Source: Chloroflexota bacterium
GTDB taxonomy: Bacteria; Chloroflexota; Dehalococcoidia; Lucifugimonadales; Australimonadaceae
Assembly (NCBI GenBank): GCA_028875085.1
Contig: JAPPFU010000173.1
Location: 1 to 7,899, forward strand
DNA length: 7,899 bases
Direction: 5' to 3'
A program made the translations under genes and the position numbers. Under the pieces are notes generated by a model. It had not been told where the DNA came from and did no database searches. It was given only the letters and a program-made list of their open reading frames with translations. This document shows positions 1 to 5,483 of this stretch, piece after piece (position 1 is the stretch's first letter; the number at the start of each line of letters is the position of its first letter).

Positions 1-1
1 T

Positions 2-46
2 CCCTCCCCCTCCCCCTTCCCCGGCGCGGTATTCTGTAATCGCCGT
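2..46 (+). promoter_or_regulatory. Pyrimidine tract and possible promoter upstream of the first protease gene
   Basis: Positions 2-22 are four C-runs separated by one or two T. The minus strand therefore carries four G-runs of 3-5 with loops of 1-2 nt, a pattern that can form a G-quadruplex. Positions 30-35 read TATTCT, a fair match to a bacterial -10 box (TANNNT), 11 nt before the ATG at 47. There is no Shine-Dalgarno sequence before that ATG, so the mRNA may have a very short leader. No -35 box is recognisable. The tract could also be the tail of an upstream element cut by the window edge. Confidence 0.3.
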
Positions 47-814
47 ATGGACCTGCGCGCCCTTCCGACCACCCCGCCGGAGCCTGCGCCCCCCGAGCTC
101 GCCGTTCCGTGGGGGCCGCGCGACGTGGCGCTCGCCATCGCCGCCCTGGTCGGCGTCTTCGCCGCGTCGTCGATGCTGCTCGCCTTCATGATTGCCGCCG
201 CCGCCGGCCTCGGCGACGAGGTTGTCGAAGACCCGCTGTCCGTCGTAACGCCAGGGATGCTGCTCGCCACCACGGTCGTCCTCCAGGCCGGAACGGTCGG
301 CGTCGCCTTGGGGTTCGGGCCGCTGCGCTACCGCCTCTCGTGGCGCGCCCTCGGCTTCCATCCGATGCCCGCAGGGACGCTGCTGCGCTGGGCAGTCCCC
401 GCTATGGCGCTGAACATCGCCGTCGGCGCCGTCTACGTCGCCATCGTCGAGAGCGCCGCCCCTGTCCTCGTACCCCCCGGCCTGGCGGAGCAACTCGGAT
501 TCGGCGAGCAGATGGACGGGGCGACGATGCTCGCCGCCTTCATCGTCGTCGTGCTCTTCGCCCCCATCGCCGAGGAGGCCTTCGACCGCGGCTTCGTCTA
601 CGCCGGCCTCGCTAGCAAGTGGGGGGCGTGGCCCGCCATATTCGCCAGCGCCGCCGTCTTCGCCGTCGCGCACATGTCGTTCGGCTTGCTGGTACCCGCC
701 TTCATCAGCGGTGTAGTGTTCGCGTGGCTCTACTGGCGCAGCGGCTCGGTCTTGCCCGCGCTGCTCGCCCATACCGGACAGAACGCCATTGCCTTCGTCC
801 TCGTCGTGCTCTGA
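47..814 (+). CDS. CPBP family intramembrane metalloprotease (first of a pair)
   Basis: This is a 255-residue, mostly hydrophobic protein with about seven predicted membrane segments (roughly 26-52, 70-92, 112-134, 158-175, 193-212, 216-230 and 233-254). It belongs to the CPBP/Abi family (Rce1-like, PF02517) of glutamate-type intramembrane proteases. All three family motifs are visible: EExxxR as EEAFDR at 176-181, FxxxH as F205...H209, and HxxxN as H242...N246. The residue before the motif-1 Arg is Asp180, where Phe is usual. Bacterial members are linked to processing of membrane-anchored peptides, bacteriocin immunity or protein scaffolding, but the substrate here cannot be read from sequence. 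The proline-rich N-terminus (about 8-25) is probably a cytosolic tail. The stop overlaps the next start by 1 nt (TGATG), so the pair is probably translationally coupled. Family is confident; role is unknown. Confidence 0.9.
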   Translation: MDLRALPTTPPEPAPPELAVPWGPRDVALAIAALVGVFAASSMLLAFMIAAAAGLGDEVVEDPLSVVTPGMLLATTVVLQAGTVGVALGFGPLRYRLSWRALGFHPMPAGTLLRWAVPAMALNIAVGAVYVAIVESAAPVLVPPGLAEQLGFGEQMDGATMLAAFIVVVLFAPIAEEAFDRGFVYAGLASKWGAWPAIFASAAVFAVAHMSFGLLVPAFISGVVFAWLYWRSGSVLPALLAHTGQNAIAFVLVVL

Positions 815-1548
815 TGAGTTCCCCTGCGCAACGGGTAGACCTGCGCCTGCTCCCGGTCGAGGAGCCGCGCGGGATGTGGGGAATCAAGGAGGCGGGCGTA
901 GGAGCCGCGCTGGCCGCGCTCGCGCTCTTCTGCTCCTGGTGGCTGGTCGTGTCCGCCGACGGAACGTGGACGAACAAGCAGGCACTCGCCGGGGCGGGCG
1001 TCGTCGTCTGGCTCGCCATCTATCACGGCGCAACGCTCATCATCGCGGCGCTGCTCGGCCCAGACCGCCGCAGCCTGCCGCTCGCCTCGCTCGGCTTCCG
1101 CGAGGTTTCGTGGGCCGCGCTCACGGGCTACGCCGCCGTAGCCCTCGCCGCTATGGCCGCCCTCTACTGGGGCTACTCCTTCGTCGCCGAGCAGGTGGGC
1201 GTCCTGCCCGCGCCCCGGGGCGACCTGCCCATCGTCTACGTCGAGGAGCGCCACCGTTACGCCTTCATCCTCACCGCCGCCGCGCTGCGCCCCTTCGCCG
1301 AGGAGACCTTCTTCCGCGGCTTCCTGATGCAGGGACTGAGCGCGCGCTTCGGCGTGATTGGCGCGGCGGCGGCTACTTCGGCCTTCTTCGCCCTTACGCA
1401 CCTGGGCGGCGGCGCGGGCCTGGTGATTGCCGCCTTCGGGATGGGCATGGCGCTCGCGTGGGCGTTTCACCGCTCCGGTTCGCTATGGCCCGGCATTCTT
1501 GCTAACCTCATCTTCAACGCGCTCACTCTGAGCGCAAGAGTAGGGTAG
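814..1548 (+). CDS. CPBP family intramembrane metalloprotease (second of a pair)
   Basis: This 244-residue membrane protein starts at the ATG that overlaps the stop of the preceding protease gene. The frame is open further upstream, but that part lies inside the preceding gene and encodes Arg-rich sequence unlike the family, so 814 is the better start. Motif 1 is canonical, EETFFR at 163-168. Motif 2 is F192...H196. Motif 3 has N231...N235, with Asn where many members have His. Hydrophobic stretches lie near 26-46, 62-80, 102-124, 180-196, 200-217 and 225-240. Like the first protease, it opens with a hydrophilic segment containing D-L-R-x-L-P (about 9-14 here, 2-7 in the neighbour), which suggests the two genes are ancient tandem duplicates. 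trpA begins 4 nt after the stop, consistent with one transcript. Substrate and partner are unknown; the tandem arrangement could reflect a heteromeric pair, which is inference. Confidence 0.88.
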   Translation: MSSPAQRVDLRLLPVEEPRGMWGIKEAGVGAALAALALFCSWWLVVSADGTWTNKQALAGAGVVVWLAIYHGATLIIAALLGPDRRSLPLASLGFREVSWAALTGYAAVALAAMAALYWGYSFVAEQVGVLPAPRGDLPIVYVEERHRYAFILTAAALRPFAEETFFRGFLMQGLSARFGVIGAAAATSAFFALTHLGGGAGLVIAAFGMGMALAWAFHRSGSLWPGILANLIFNALTLSARVG

Positions 1549-1552
1549 GAAC

Positions 1553-2356
1553 ATGGCGTCGCGGCTGGACAACGCCTTCGCAGGCATCAGACAGGATGGG
1601 CGCATCGGCGTCGCCCCCTACGTAACCATCGGCTTCCCCGACCTGGATGACACACTCCGCGTCGTCCCCGCCATCGAGGCGGCGGGCGCGGACGTCATCG
1701 AACTCGGCGTGCCCTACAGCGATCCGCTTGCCGACGGCCCGGCCCACCAGGCGTCCTCCTACCGCGCCTTGCAAAACGGCGTCAGCGTCGCCTTCTGCCT
1801 CGACACGGCGCGGGCGCTCCGCGAGCAAGGCGTGGAGGCGCCGCTCCTCTTCATGGGCTACTACAACCCCATCCTCTCCTACGGCCTCGACACCTATGCG
1901 CGCGCGTGCGCCGACTCCGGCGTGGACGGCCTCATCGTCCCCGACCTTCCCCCTGAGGAGGCCCAGCCCCTCCGCGAGGCGCTCCACGCCAACGCGCTCC
2001 AACTCATCACCATGCTCGCCCCCACCAGCACGCCGGAGCGCGTTCGCGCCGCATGCGCCGCCGCCGAGGGCTTTATCTACTGCGTCTCCGTCGCCGGAGT
2101 AACCGGCGTCCGCTCCGACTTGCCCCCCGGCCTCCCGGCGTTCGTCTCTCGCGTACGCGCCGAGACGGACGTTCCGATCGGCGTCGGCTTCGGTGTCTCG
2201 GAGCCGCGGCACGTCGCGGGACTGCGCGGCGTGGCCGACGCAGCGGTGGTCGGCAGCGCACTCACCAACGCCATCGCCGCCGCGCCGCCCGCCGAGCGCG
2301 CCGAGCGCGCCGCCGCCTTCGTGGGGGCGCTGGCGCAGGAGGGACGCCGCACGTGA
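1553..2356 (+). CDS. trpA: Tryptophan synthase alpha chain
   Basis: This 267-residue protein has the usual length for TrpA, a TIM-barrel enzyme that cleaves indole-3-glycerol phosphate to indole and glyceraldehyde 3-phosphate. It passes indole to TrpB within the cytosolic alpha2-beta2 complex. The signature ELGVPYSDPLADGP spans 50-63 and supplies both catalytic acids, Glu50 and Asp61 (Glu49 and Asp60 in Salmonella numbering). The phosphate-binding glycine loops are visible as GVGFGVSEP near 211-219 and VVGSAL near 233-238. The mobile loop segment VAGVTGVR is near 181-188. The start is the first ATG after the protease stop, with a purine-rich AGGG at 1542-1545 placed 7 nt before it. The 3' end overlaps the aroH start by 4 nt (GTGA). 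The usual partner gene trpB is not adjacent; the gene lies instead between two proteases and a chorismate mutase. The assignment is secure. Confidence 0.98.
   Translation: MASRLDNAFAGIRQDGRIGVAPYVTIGFPDLDDTLRVVPAIEAAGADVIELGVPYSDPLADGPAHQASSYRALQNGVSVAFCLDTARALREQGVEAPLLFMGYYNPILSYGLDTYARACADSGVDGLIVPDLPPEEAQPLREALHANALQLITMLAPTSTPERVRAACAAAEGFIYCVSVAGVTGVRSDLPPGLPAFVSRVRAETDVPIGVGFGVSEPRHVAGLRGVADAAVVGSALTNAIAAAPPAERAERAAAFVGALAQEGRRT
2337..2343 (+). promoter_or_regulatory. Shine-Dalgarno sequence selecting the GTG start of aroH
   Basis: AGGAGGG lies inside the 3' end of trpA, 9 nt before GTG at 2353. The alternative ATG at 2362 would sit 18 nt away, too far for efficient use, so the GTG that overlaps the trpA stop is the likely start. 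The site also explains coupled expression of the two genes. Confidence 0.7.
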
Positions 2357-2727
2357 GCCGGATGCTCGGCATCAGAGGCGCAACCACTGCGGACGCCAAC
2401 ACGCGCGAGGCGATCCTCGACGCCACGGAGGAGCTGCTCCGCGCTATCGTGGAGGCCAACGCGCTTGAAGAAGAGGCCGTCGGCGCGGTATTCTTTACGG
2501 CGACGGCCGACCTGAACGCCGCATTCCCCGCCGCCGCCGCGCGCATCCGGCTGGGATGGGAGCGGACGGCGCTGTTGGACGCCGAGGAGATTGACGTCCC
2601 CGGCGCCGCTCAGTCGGTCATCAGGGTGCTCCTGCTGGTGAACACGGACAAGTCCAAGGACGACCTGTCCCACGTCTACCTCAAGGGCGCCGCCAACCTA
2701 CGCGCAAGAAGCGTCAACGACAGATGA
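2353..2727 (+). CDS. aroH: Chorismate mutase, AroH class (Bacillus subtilis type)
   Basis: This 124-residue protein has the length and sequence of the monofunctional AroH-type chorismate mutase, a trimeric pseudo alpha/beta barrel that converts chorismate to prephenate for Phe and Tyr synthesis. The N-terminal GIRGATT matches B. subtilis MIRGIRGATT and keeps the active-site Arg7 equivalent. Further matches by alignment from memory are TATADLNAAFP (B. subtilis SATPDLHAVFP), the Arg63 equivalent in AARIR, Glu78 in AEEIDV, Arg90 in VIRVLL and Tyr108 in HVYL. Two positions differ: Cys75 aligns with Asp and Lys60 with Ala. The strong SD within trpA supports the GTG start, giving an MSRMLGIRG N-terminus; ATG 2362 would give 121 residues. 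The gene overlaps trpA by 4 nt, and its product sits at the branch point that competes with Trp synthesis for chorismate. The assignment is confident. Confidence 0.95.
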   Translation: MSRMLGIRGATTADANTREAILDATEELLRAIVEANALEEEAVGAVFFTATADLNAAFPAAAARIRLGWERTALLDAEEIDVPGAAQSVIRVLLLVNTDKSKDDLSHVYLKGAANLRARSVNDR

Positions 2728-2748
2728 ACGGCGACATAGGCACAACCG

Positions 2749-2791
2749 CCCCCTCTCTCCCGTTTGCCCTGAGGGAGACCGAAGGGGGAAC
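2749..2791 (+). repeat. Imperfect intergenic palindrome between aroH and aroF
   Basis: Two overlapping foldings are visible. In the first, CCCCCT (2749-2754) pairs with AGGGGG (2783-2788) and TCTCCC (2756-2761) with GGGAGA (2773-2778), giving a 12-bp two-part stem with an 11-nt loop. In the second, GTTTGCCCT (2762-2770) faces AGGGGGAAC (2783-2791). The core CCCTGAG...CGAAGGG resembles a family of short interspersed palindromes that I recall from Chloroflexota genomes; this is memory, not a search. No T-tract follows, so a classic intrinsic terminator is unlikely. It could be a repeat insertion, a Rho-independent-like pause site or an mRNA stability element. Confidence 0.45.
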
Positions 2792-2836
2792 CGAGCGCCC
2801 CTTCCTCGCGCCGCATTCCGGCGCCTGCTCGTATAC

Positions 2837-2852
2837 GCAGCCGTAAGGCTGC
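2837..2852 (+). promoter_or_regulatory. Hairpin in the aroF leader
   Basis: GCAGCC, loop GTAA, then GGCTGC make a perfect 6-bp stem with a tetraloop, ending 44 nt before the aroF start codon. No T-tract follows. A TATACG hexamer at 2832-2837 just upstream could be a -10 box for aroF, but no matching -35 is seen. The TAA stop of a 40-codon ORF starting at 2724 falls in the loop. A regulatory role is possible but unproven. Confidence 0.35.
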
Positions 2853-2896
2853 CTCCGTCCGCCGCATCCCTACCCCGGACCCGAAAGGATTGCGCT

Positions 2897-3973
2897 ATGA
2901 CGCGCTCCCTCAGCGACGTAAACGTTAAGCGGCTTTCCCGCCTCATCCCGCCGCGCGAACTGCACGCCCGCCTGCCCATCACCGAGCGCGCCGAGCGCAC
3001 GGTGGCCGAGGGCCGCGAGCAGGTGAAGCGCATCCTCGCCGGCCAAGACGACCGCTTCCTCCTCATCGCCGGCCCCTGCTCCATCCACGACGAGGCCGCT
3101 GCGATGGAGTACGCGGGCCGCCTCGCCGCTCTCGCCGAAGAGGTGCGCGACCGCATCATGGTCGTTATGCGCGTCTACTTCGAGAAGCCCCGCACGACCG
3201 TTGGCTGGAAGGGCCTCATCAACGACCCTCATCTCGACGGAACCTTCGACCTCGAGACCGGCCTGACCGCCGCCCGCAGGCTGCTGCTGCGCCTCGGCGA
3301 CCTCGGCCTGCCCGCAGGCTCCGAGTTCCTCGACCCCATCGTTCCGCAGTACATCGCCGACCTCGCCTCGTGGGCCGCCATCGGCGCGCGCACCATCGAG
3401 AGCCAGACGCACCGCCAGATGGCCAGCGGCCTCAGCATGCCCGTCGGCTACAAGAACAACACCGACGGCAACTCCCAGATTGCCATCGACGCGATGATCT
3501 CCGCTCGTTCGCCTCACGCGTTTCTCGGCATCGACCTCGAGGGCGCAACCTGCGTCGTCGAGACCACCGGCAACCCCCATGGCCACCTCGTGCTGCGCGG
3601 CGGCGCGCGCGGCGCCAACTACGCCGCCGCCAGCGTCGCCGCCGTCCAAGACCAACTCCGCGCCGCAGGCCTCCCCGGCGCACTGATGGTTGATTGCAGC
3701 CACGCCAACTCCGAGAAAGACCACACCCGGCAGGCCATCGCCTTCCGCGACGTGGTCGCACAGCGCGTCGCGGGCAACCGCGAGATCGTCGGCGTCATGG
3801 TCGAGAGCCACCTCAACCCCGGCAACCAGAAGCTCGGCGCCGACCCCGCCGACCTCGCGTACGGCGTCTCCATCACCGACGCCTGCATCGGCTGGGACGA
3901 GACCGTCTCCCTCGCCGCCGAAGCCTACGACGCCCTTGCCGAGGCCATCCCTGCCCCTGCCCCGTCTCGCTAA
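2897..3973 (+). CDS. aroF: 3-deoxy-7-phosphoheptulonate (DAHP) synthase, class I-alpha, AroF-like
   Basis: The 358-residue product condenses phosphoenolpyruvate and erythrose 4-phosphate to DAHP, the first step of the shikimate pathway. It is collinear with E. coli AroG/AroF. Metal ligands are Cys61 (AGPCSIHD), His269 (CSHANS), Glu303 (ESHL) and Asp328 (ITDACIGW). PEP-site residues Arg92, Lys97, Arg165, Lys186 and Arg234 are all present. Long conserved blocks include RVYFEKPRTTVGWKGLIND at 92-110, EFLDP at 143-147 and VDCSHANS at 265-272. The allosteric-site position 211 is Gly, as in Tyr-sensitive AroF, rather than Ser as in Phe-sensitive AroG, and NPHGH and VDCSHANSEKD also look AroF-like. 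Tyr feedback is therefore likely, though inferred. Two usually invariant stretches vary: ARTIESQ (Ile167) and YKNNTDG (Asn188). AAGGA at 2885-2889, 7 nt before the ATG, supports the start. Confidence 0.96.
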   Translation: MTRSLSDVNVKRLSRLIPPRELHARLPITERAERTVAEGREQVKRILAGQDDRFLLIAGPCSIHDEAAAMEYAGRLAALAEEVRDRIMVVMRVYFEKPRTTVGWKGLINDPHLDGTFDLETGLTAARRLLLRLGDLGLPAGSEFLDPIVPQYIADLASWAAIGARTIESQTHRQMASGLSMPVGYKNNTDGNSQIAIDAMISARSPHAFLGIDLEGATCVVETTGNPHGHLVLRGGARGANYAAASVAAVQDQLRAAGLPGALMVDCSHANSEKDHTRQAIAFRDVVAQRVAGNREIVGVMVESHLNPGNQKLGADPADLAYGVSITDACIGWDETVSLAAEAYDALAEAIPAPAPSR

Positions 3974-3976
3974 CCT

Positions 3977-3991
3977 GCCGAGCTAATCGGC
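3977..3991. terminator. Small hairpin between convergent aroF and acetyltransferase genes
   Basis: GCCGA, a 5-nt loop, then TCGGC form a perfect 5-bp stem in the 28-nt gap between the two convergent stop codons. It could act on both strands. The stem is short and has no T-tract on either side, so termination activity is uncertain. Confidence 0.25.
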
Positions 3992-4001
3992 GCGATTCAC
4001 G

Positions 4002-4505
4002 CTAGCGGGAGAGGCGCAGGACGACCGCGCTCTCCTTGCAGCGGTCGCCTTGGAGGGGGCAGCGAGCGCAGTCGCGGGCGAGCTTCTCGGGCGGCTTCTC
4101 CTCGGGCGTAAAGCCGACGCGCTCGAAGACGCGCTGGGCGTCGGCGTTGACCAGCGCGAAGGCTTGGGCGTAGCCGCGGGAGGCGGCCATCTCCGTGCAG
4201 GCGTCGATGAGGCGCGCGGCCAGGCCGCGCGAGCGGTGGCCGGGCAGCACGACGAGCGAGCGCACCTCCGCCACGCCGTCGTACTCCACGTGGGAGGCGC
4301 ATCCGACCAGGCGCCCCCCCTCTTCGCGCGCCGCCACGAAGGGGCCCGCCGCCACCAACTGCGCGATCTCGGCGCGGCTAAGGGGGATGAGCGCGCCGCC
4401 CCCGTCGTCCGCGAAGGCGTGCTCGCGCACGAGGGAGGCGATGGCGTCCACCTCGCCGGCCTGCGCGCGCCCGATCTCCACGCCGATGCCCTCGGTCGTT
4501 CCCAT
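4002..4505 (-). CDS. GNAT-family N-acetyltransferase resembling short N-acetylglutamate synthase
   Basis: This 167-residue protein has the GNAT fold signature. EVRSLVVLPGHRSRGLAARL (80-99) contains the beta4 strand and the acetyl-CoA pyrophosphate loop R91xxGLA, and NADAQRVFERVGF (120-132) is the usual C-terminal block. The tail PEKLARDCARCPLQGDRCKE carries Cys146, Cys149 and Cys156. It resembles the P-x-K-x-W-x-x-C-x-x-C-P...C-x-E tail of the short, kinase-less N-acetylglutamate synthases (ArgA-like) that acetylate glutamate at the start of arginine synthesis. That subtype is recalled from family knowledge and is tentative; another small-molecule acetyltransferase is possible. The ATG at 4505 lies 8 nt after the thyX stop, so the gene is probably the last of a pgpA-thyX-acetyltransferase operon. 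The frame is open further upstream, but that part lies in thyX and has no GNAT character. Confidence 0.85.
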   Translation of the reverse strand: MGTTEGIGVEIGRAQAGEVDAIASLVREHAFADDGGGALIPLSRAEIAQLVAAGPFVAAREEGGRLVGCASHVEYDGVAEVRSLVVLPGHRSRGLAARLIDACTEMAASRGYAQAFALVNADAQRVFERVGFTPEEKPPEKLARDCARCPLQGDRCKESAVVLRLSR

Positions 4506-4513
4506 GGCGCCGC

Positions 4514-5476
4514 CTACGCCTCGCCCCTGCCGAGCGCCTGCATCAGTTCGCGCCACTCGGCGCGCGACATGCCGCTGTCCTCTTGTGTTACGGCCTCGCC
4601 CGCCAGCAGGCGCTTGACGACGGCGAGGCCCTTGGCGGACAGGCGCGCTCCGCCCGCGCGGTAGTCGGCGAATGCGTCGTAAGCGAGAGGAACCCAGAGG
4701 CGGACGACGTCGGCGATGACCTCGGCGTAGGCACGTATCTCGTACTGGGCGTGAGGGTCGGCGCGCAACTCGATGAAGCGGAGGAGGTTGTGCAGGTCGG
4801 TCTTCCAGTACCACTGGGTGTAGGCGCTGAGGGGCAGGCCGATGCGGGCGAGTTCGCGGCTCAGGCCCGTGCGGGACGGGTCGATGACTGCGCCGTCCTG
4901 CCGCTCGTTGAGCATGTGCTCGTAGTGGTCGTAGGCGCGCTCGGCATCCTCTCTGAGCAGGTCGAGCAGGCCCCGCGCCTCAGCGTGATGCAGTGGCTCA
5001 CCCCGCCCTTGGCGGTTGGCCGCGGATTGGGCGGCGACGCGATCGGGCTCCGGGAGGTAGAACTCGCGGTCAAGGATGGAGTAGCGGGCGGAGTATTCGT
5101 TGACGTTGGCGGTGCGGTGGCGGATCCACTGGCGCGCAACGAAGATAGGCAACTTGACGTGGAGCTTAATCTCGCACATCTCGAAGGGCGTGGTGTGAGC
5201 GTGGCGCATGAGGTAGCGGATGAGGCCCGCGTCCTGCCGCGACTGCTTGGTGCCGCGCCCGTAAGAGACGCGCGCCGCCTGAACGATGGCCGCGTCGTCG
5301 CCCATGTAGTCCACGACGCGGACGAACCCGTGATCGAGGACGGGCATAGCCTGATAGAGCGCCTCTTCGAGGGCGGGGACGGTGGGGCGGCGCGTCTCGG
5401 CGCGTTGGGCGCGCAGGGCGTCAATCTCGGCGCGCTGCTCCGCATTCAAGCGTTGGGGGGCGGTCTCGGTGCTCAT
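4514..5476 (-). CDS. thyX: Flavin-dependent thymidylate synthase, long form
   Basis: ThyX makes dTMP from dUMP using methylene-tetrahydrofolate and FAD-bound hydride from NADPH, and replaces ThyA. Numbering from the upstream ATG at 5485 (323 residues), the RHRX7S signature is RHRTANVNEYS at 122-132, followed by ARYS. Other family blocks are DDAAIVQAARVSYGRGTK at 63-80, HTTPFE at 97-102 and NLLRFIELRADPHAQYEIR at 233-251 with the nucleotide-binding Arg/Gln region. The protein is longer than the roughly 220-250 residues of many ThyX proteins, with about 40 extra N-terminal and 50 extra C-terminal residues. From memory this long form, including the tail GLAVVKRLLAGE...EWRELMQALGR, closely matches alphaproteobacterial ThyX, so transfer is possible. 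Two in-frame starts exist. I prefer 5476 (320 residues) because TAGAAT lies 7 nt before it and no SD is present. The gene follows pgpA by about 31-40 nt. Confidence 0.96.
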   Translation of the reverse strand: MSTETAPQRLNAEQRAEIDALRAQRAETRRPTVPALEEALYQAMPVLDHGFVRVVDYMGDDAAIVQAARVSYGRGTKQSRQDAGLIRYLMRHAHTTPFEMCEIKLHVKLPIFVARQWIRHRTANVNEYSARYSILDREFYLPEPDRVAAQSAANRQGRGEPLHHAEARGLLDLLREDAERAYDHYEHMLNERQDGAVIDPSRTGLSRELARIGLPLSAYTQWYWKTDLHNLLRFIELRADPHAQYEIRAYAEVIADVVRLWVPLAYDAFADYRAGGARLSAKGLAVVKRLLAGEAVTQEDSGMSRAEWRELMQALGRGEA

Positions 5477-5483
5477 CCCCCGC

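Noticed and set aside
730..1470. A 246-codon open frame on the minus strand opposite the two proteases
   Set aside because: It is rich in Arg, Glu and Gly with no family resemblance, and lies opposite well-supported CPBP genes. It is an expected by-product of high-GC codon bias.
1523..2212. A 229-codon minus-strand frame opposite trpA
   Set aside because: The plus-strand TrpA match is end to end and unambiguous; the antisense product shows no recognisable motif.
2053..2352. An N-terminal extension of chorismate mutase into trpA
   Set aside because: The added residues are out-of-frame trpA sequence; the AroH family begins at the RGIRGATT region and an SD marks GTG 2353.
2728..2896. A T-box or amino-acid riboswitch before aroF
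   Set aside because: I looked for a T-box sequence, a run of Trp, Tyr or Phe codons and a terminator with a T-tract and found none; only two hairpins and the 40-codon ORF are present.
2870..3811. A 313-codon minus-strand frame opposite aroF
   Set aside because: DAHP synthase on the plus strand is collinear with E. coli AroG over its full length; the antisense frame has no family features.
4506..4814. An N-terminal extension of the acetyltransferase into thyX
   Set aside because: The extra 103 residues overlap thyX in another frame and are Arg-rich without GNAT features; ATG 4505 is in the right place after the thyX stop.
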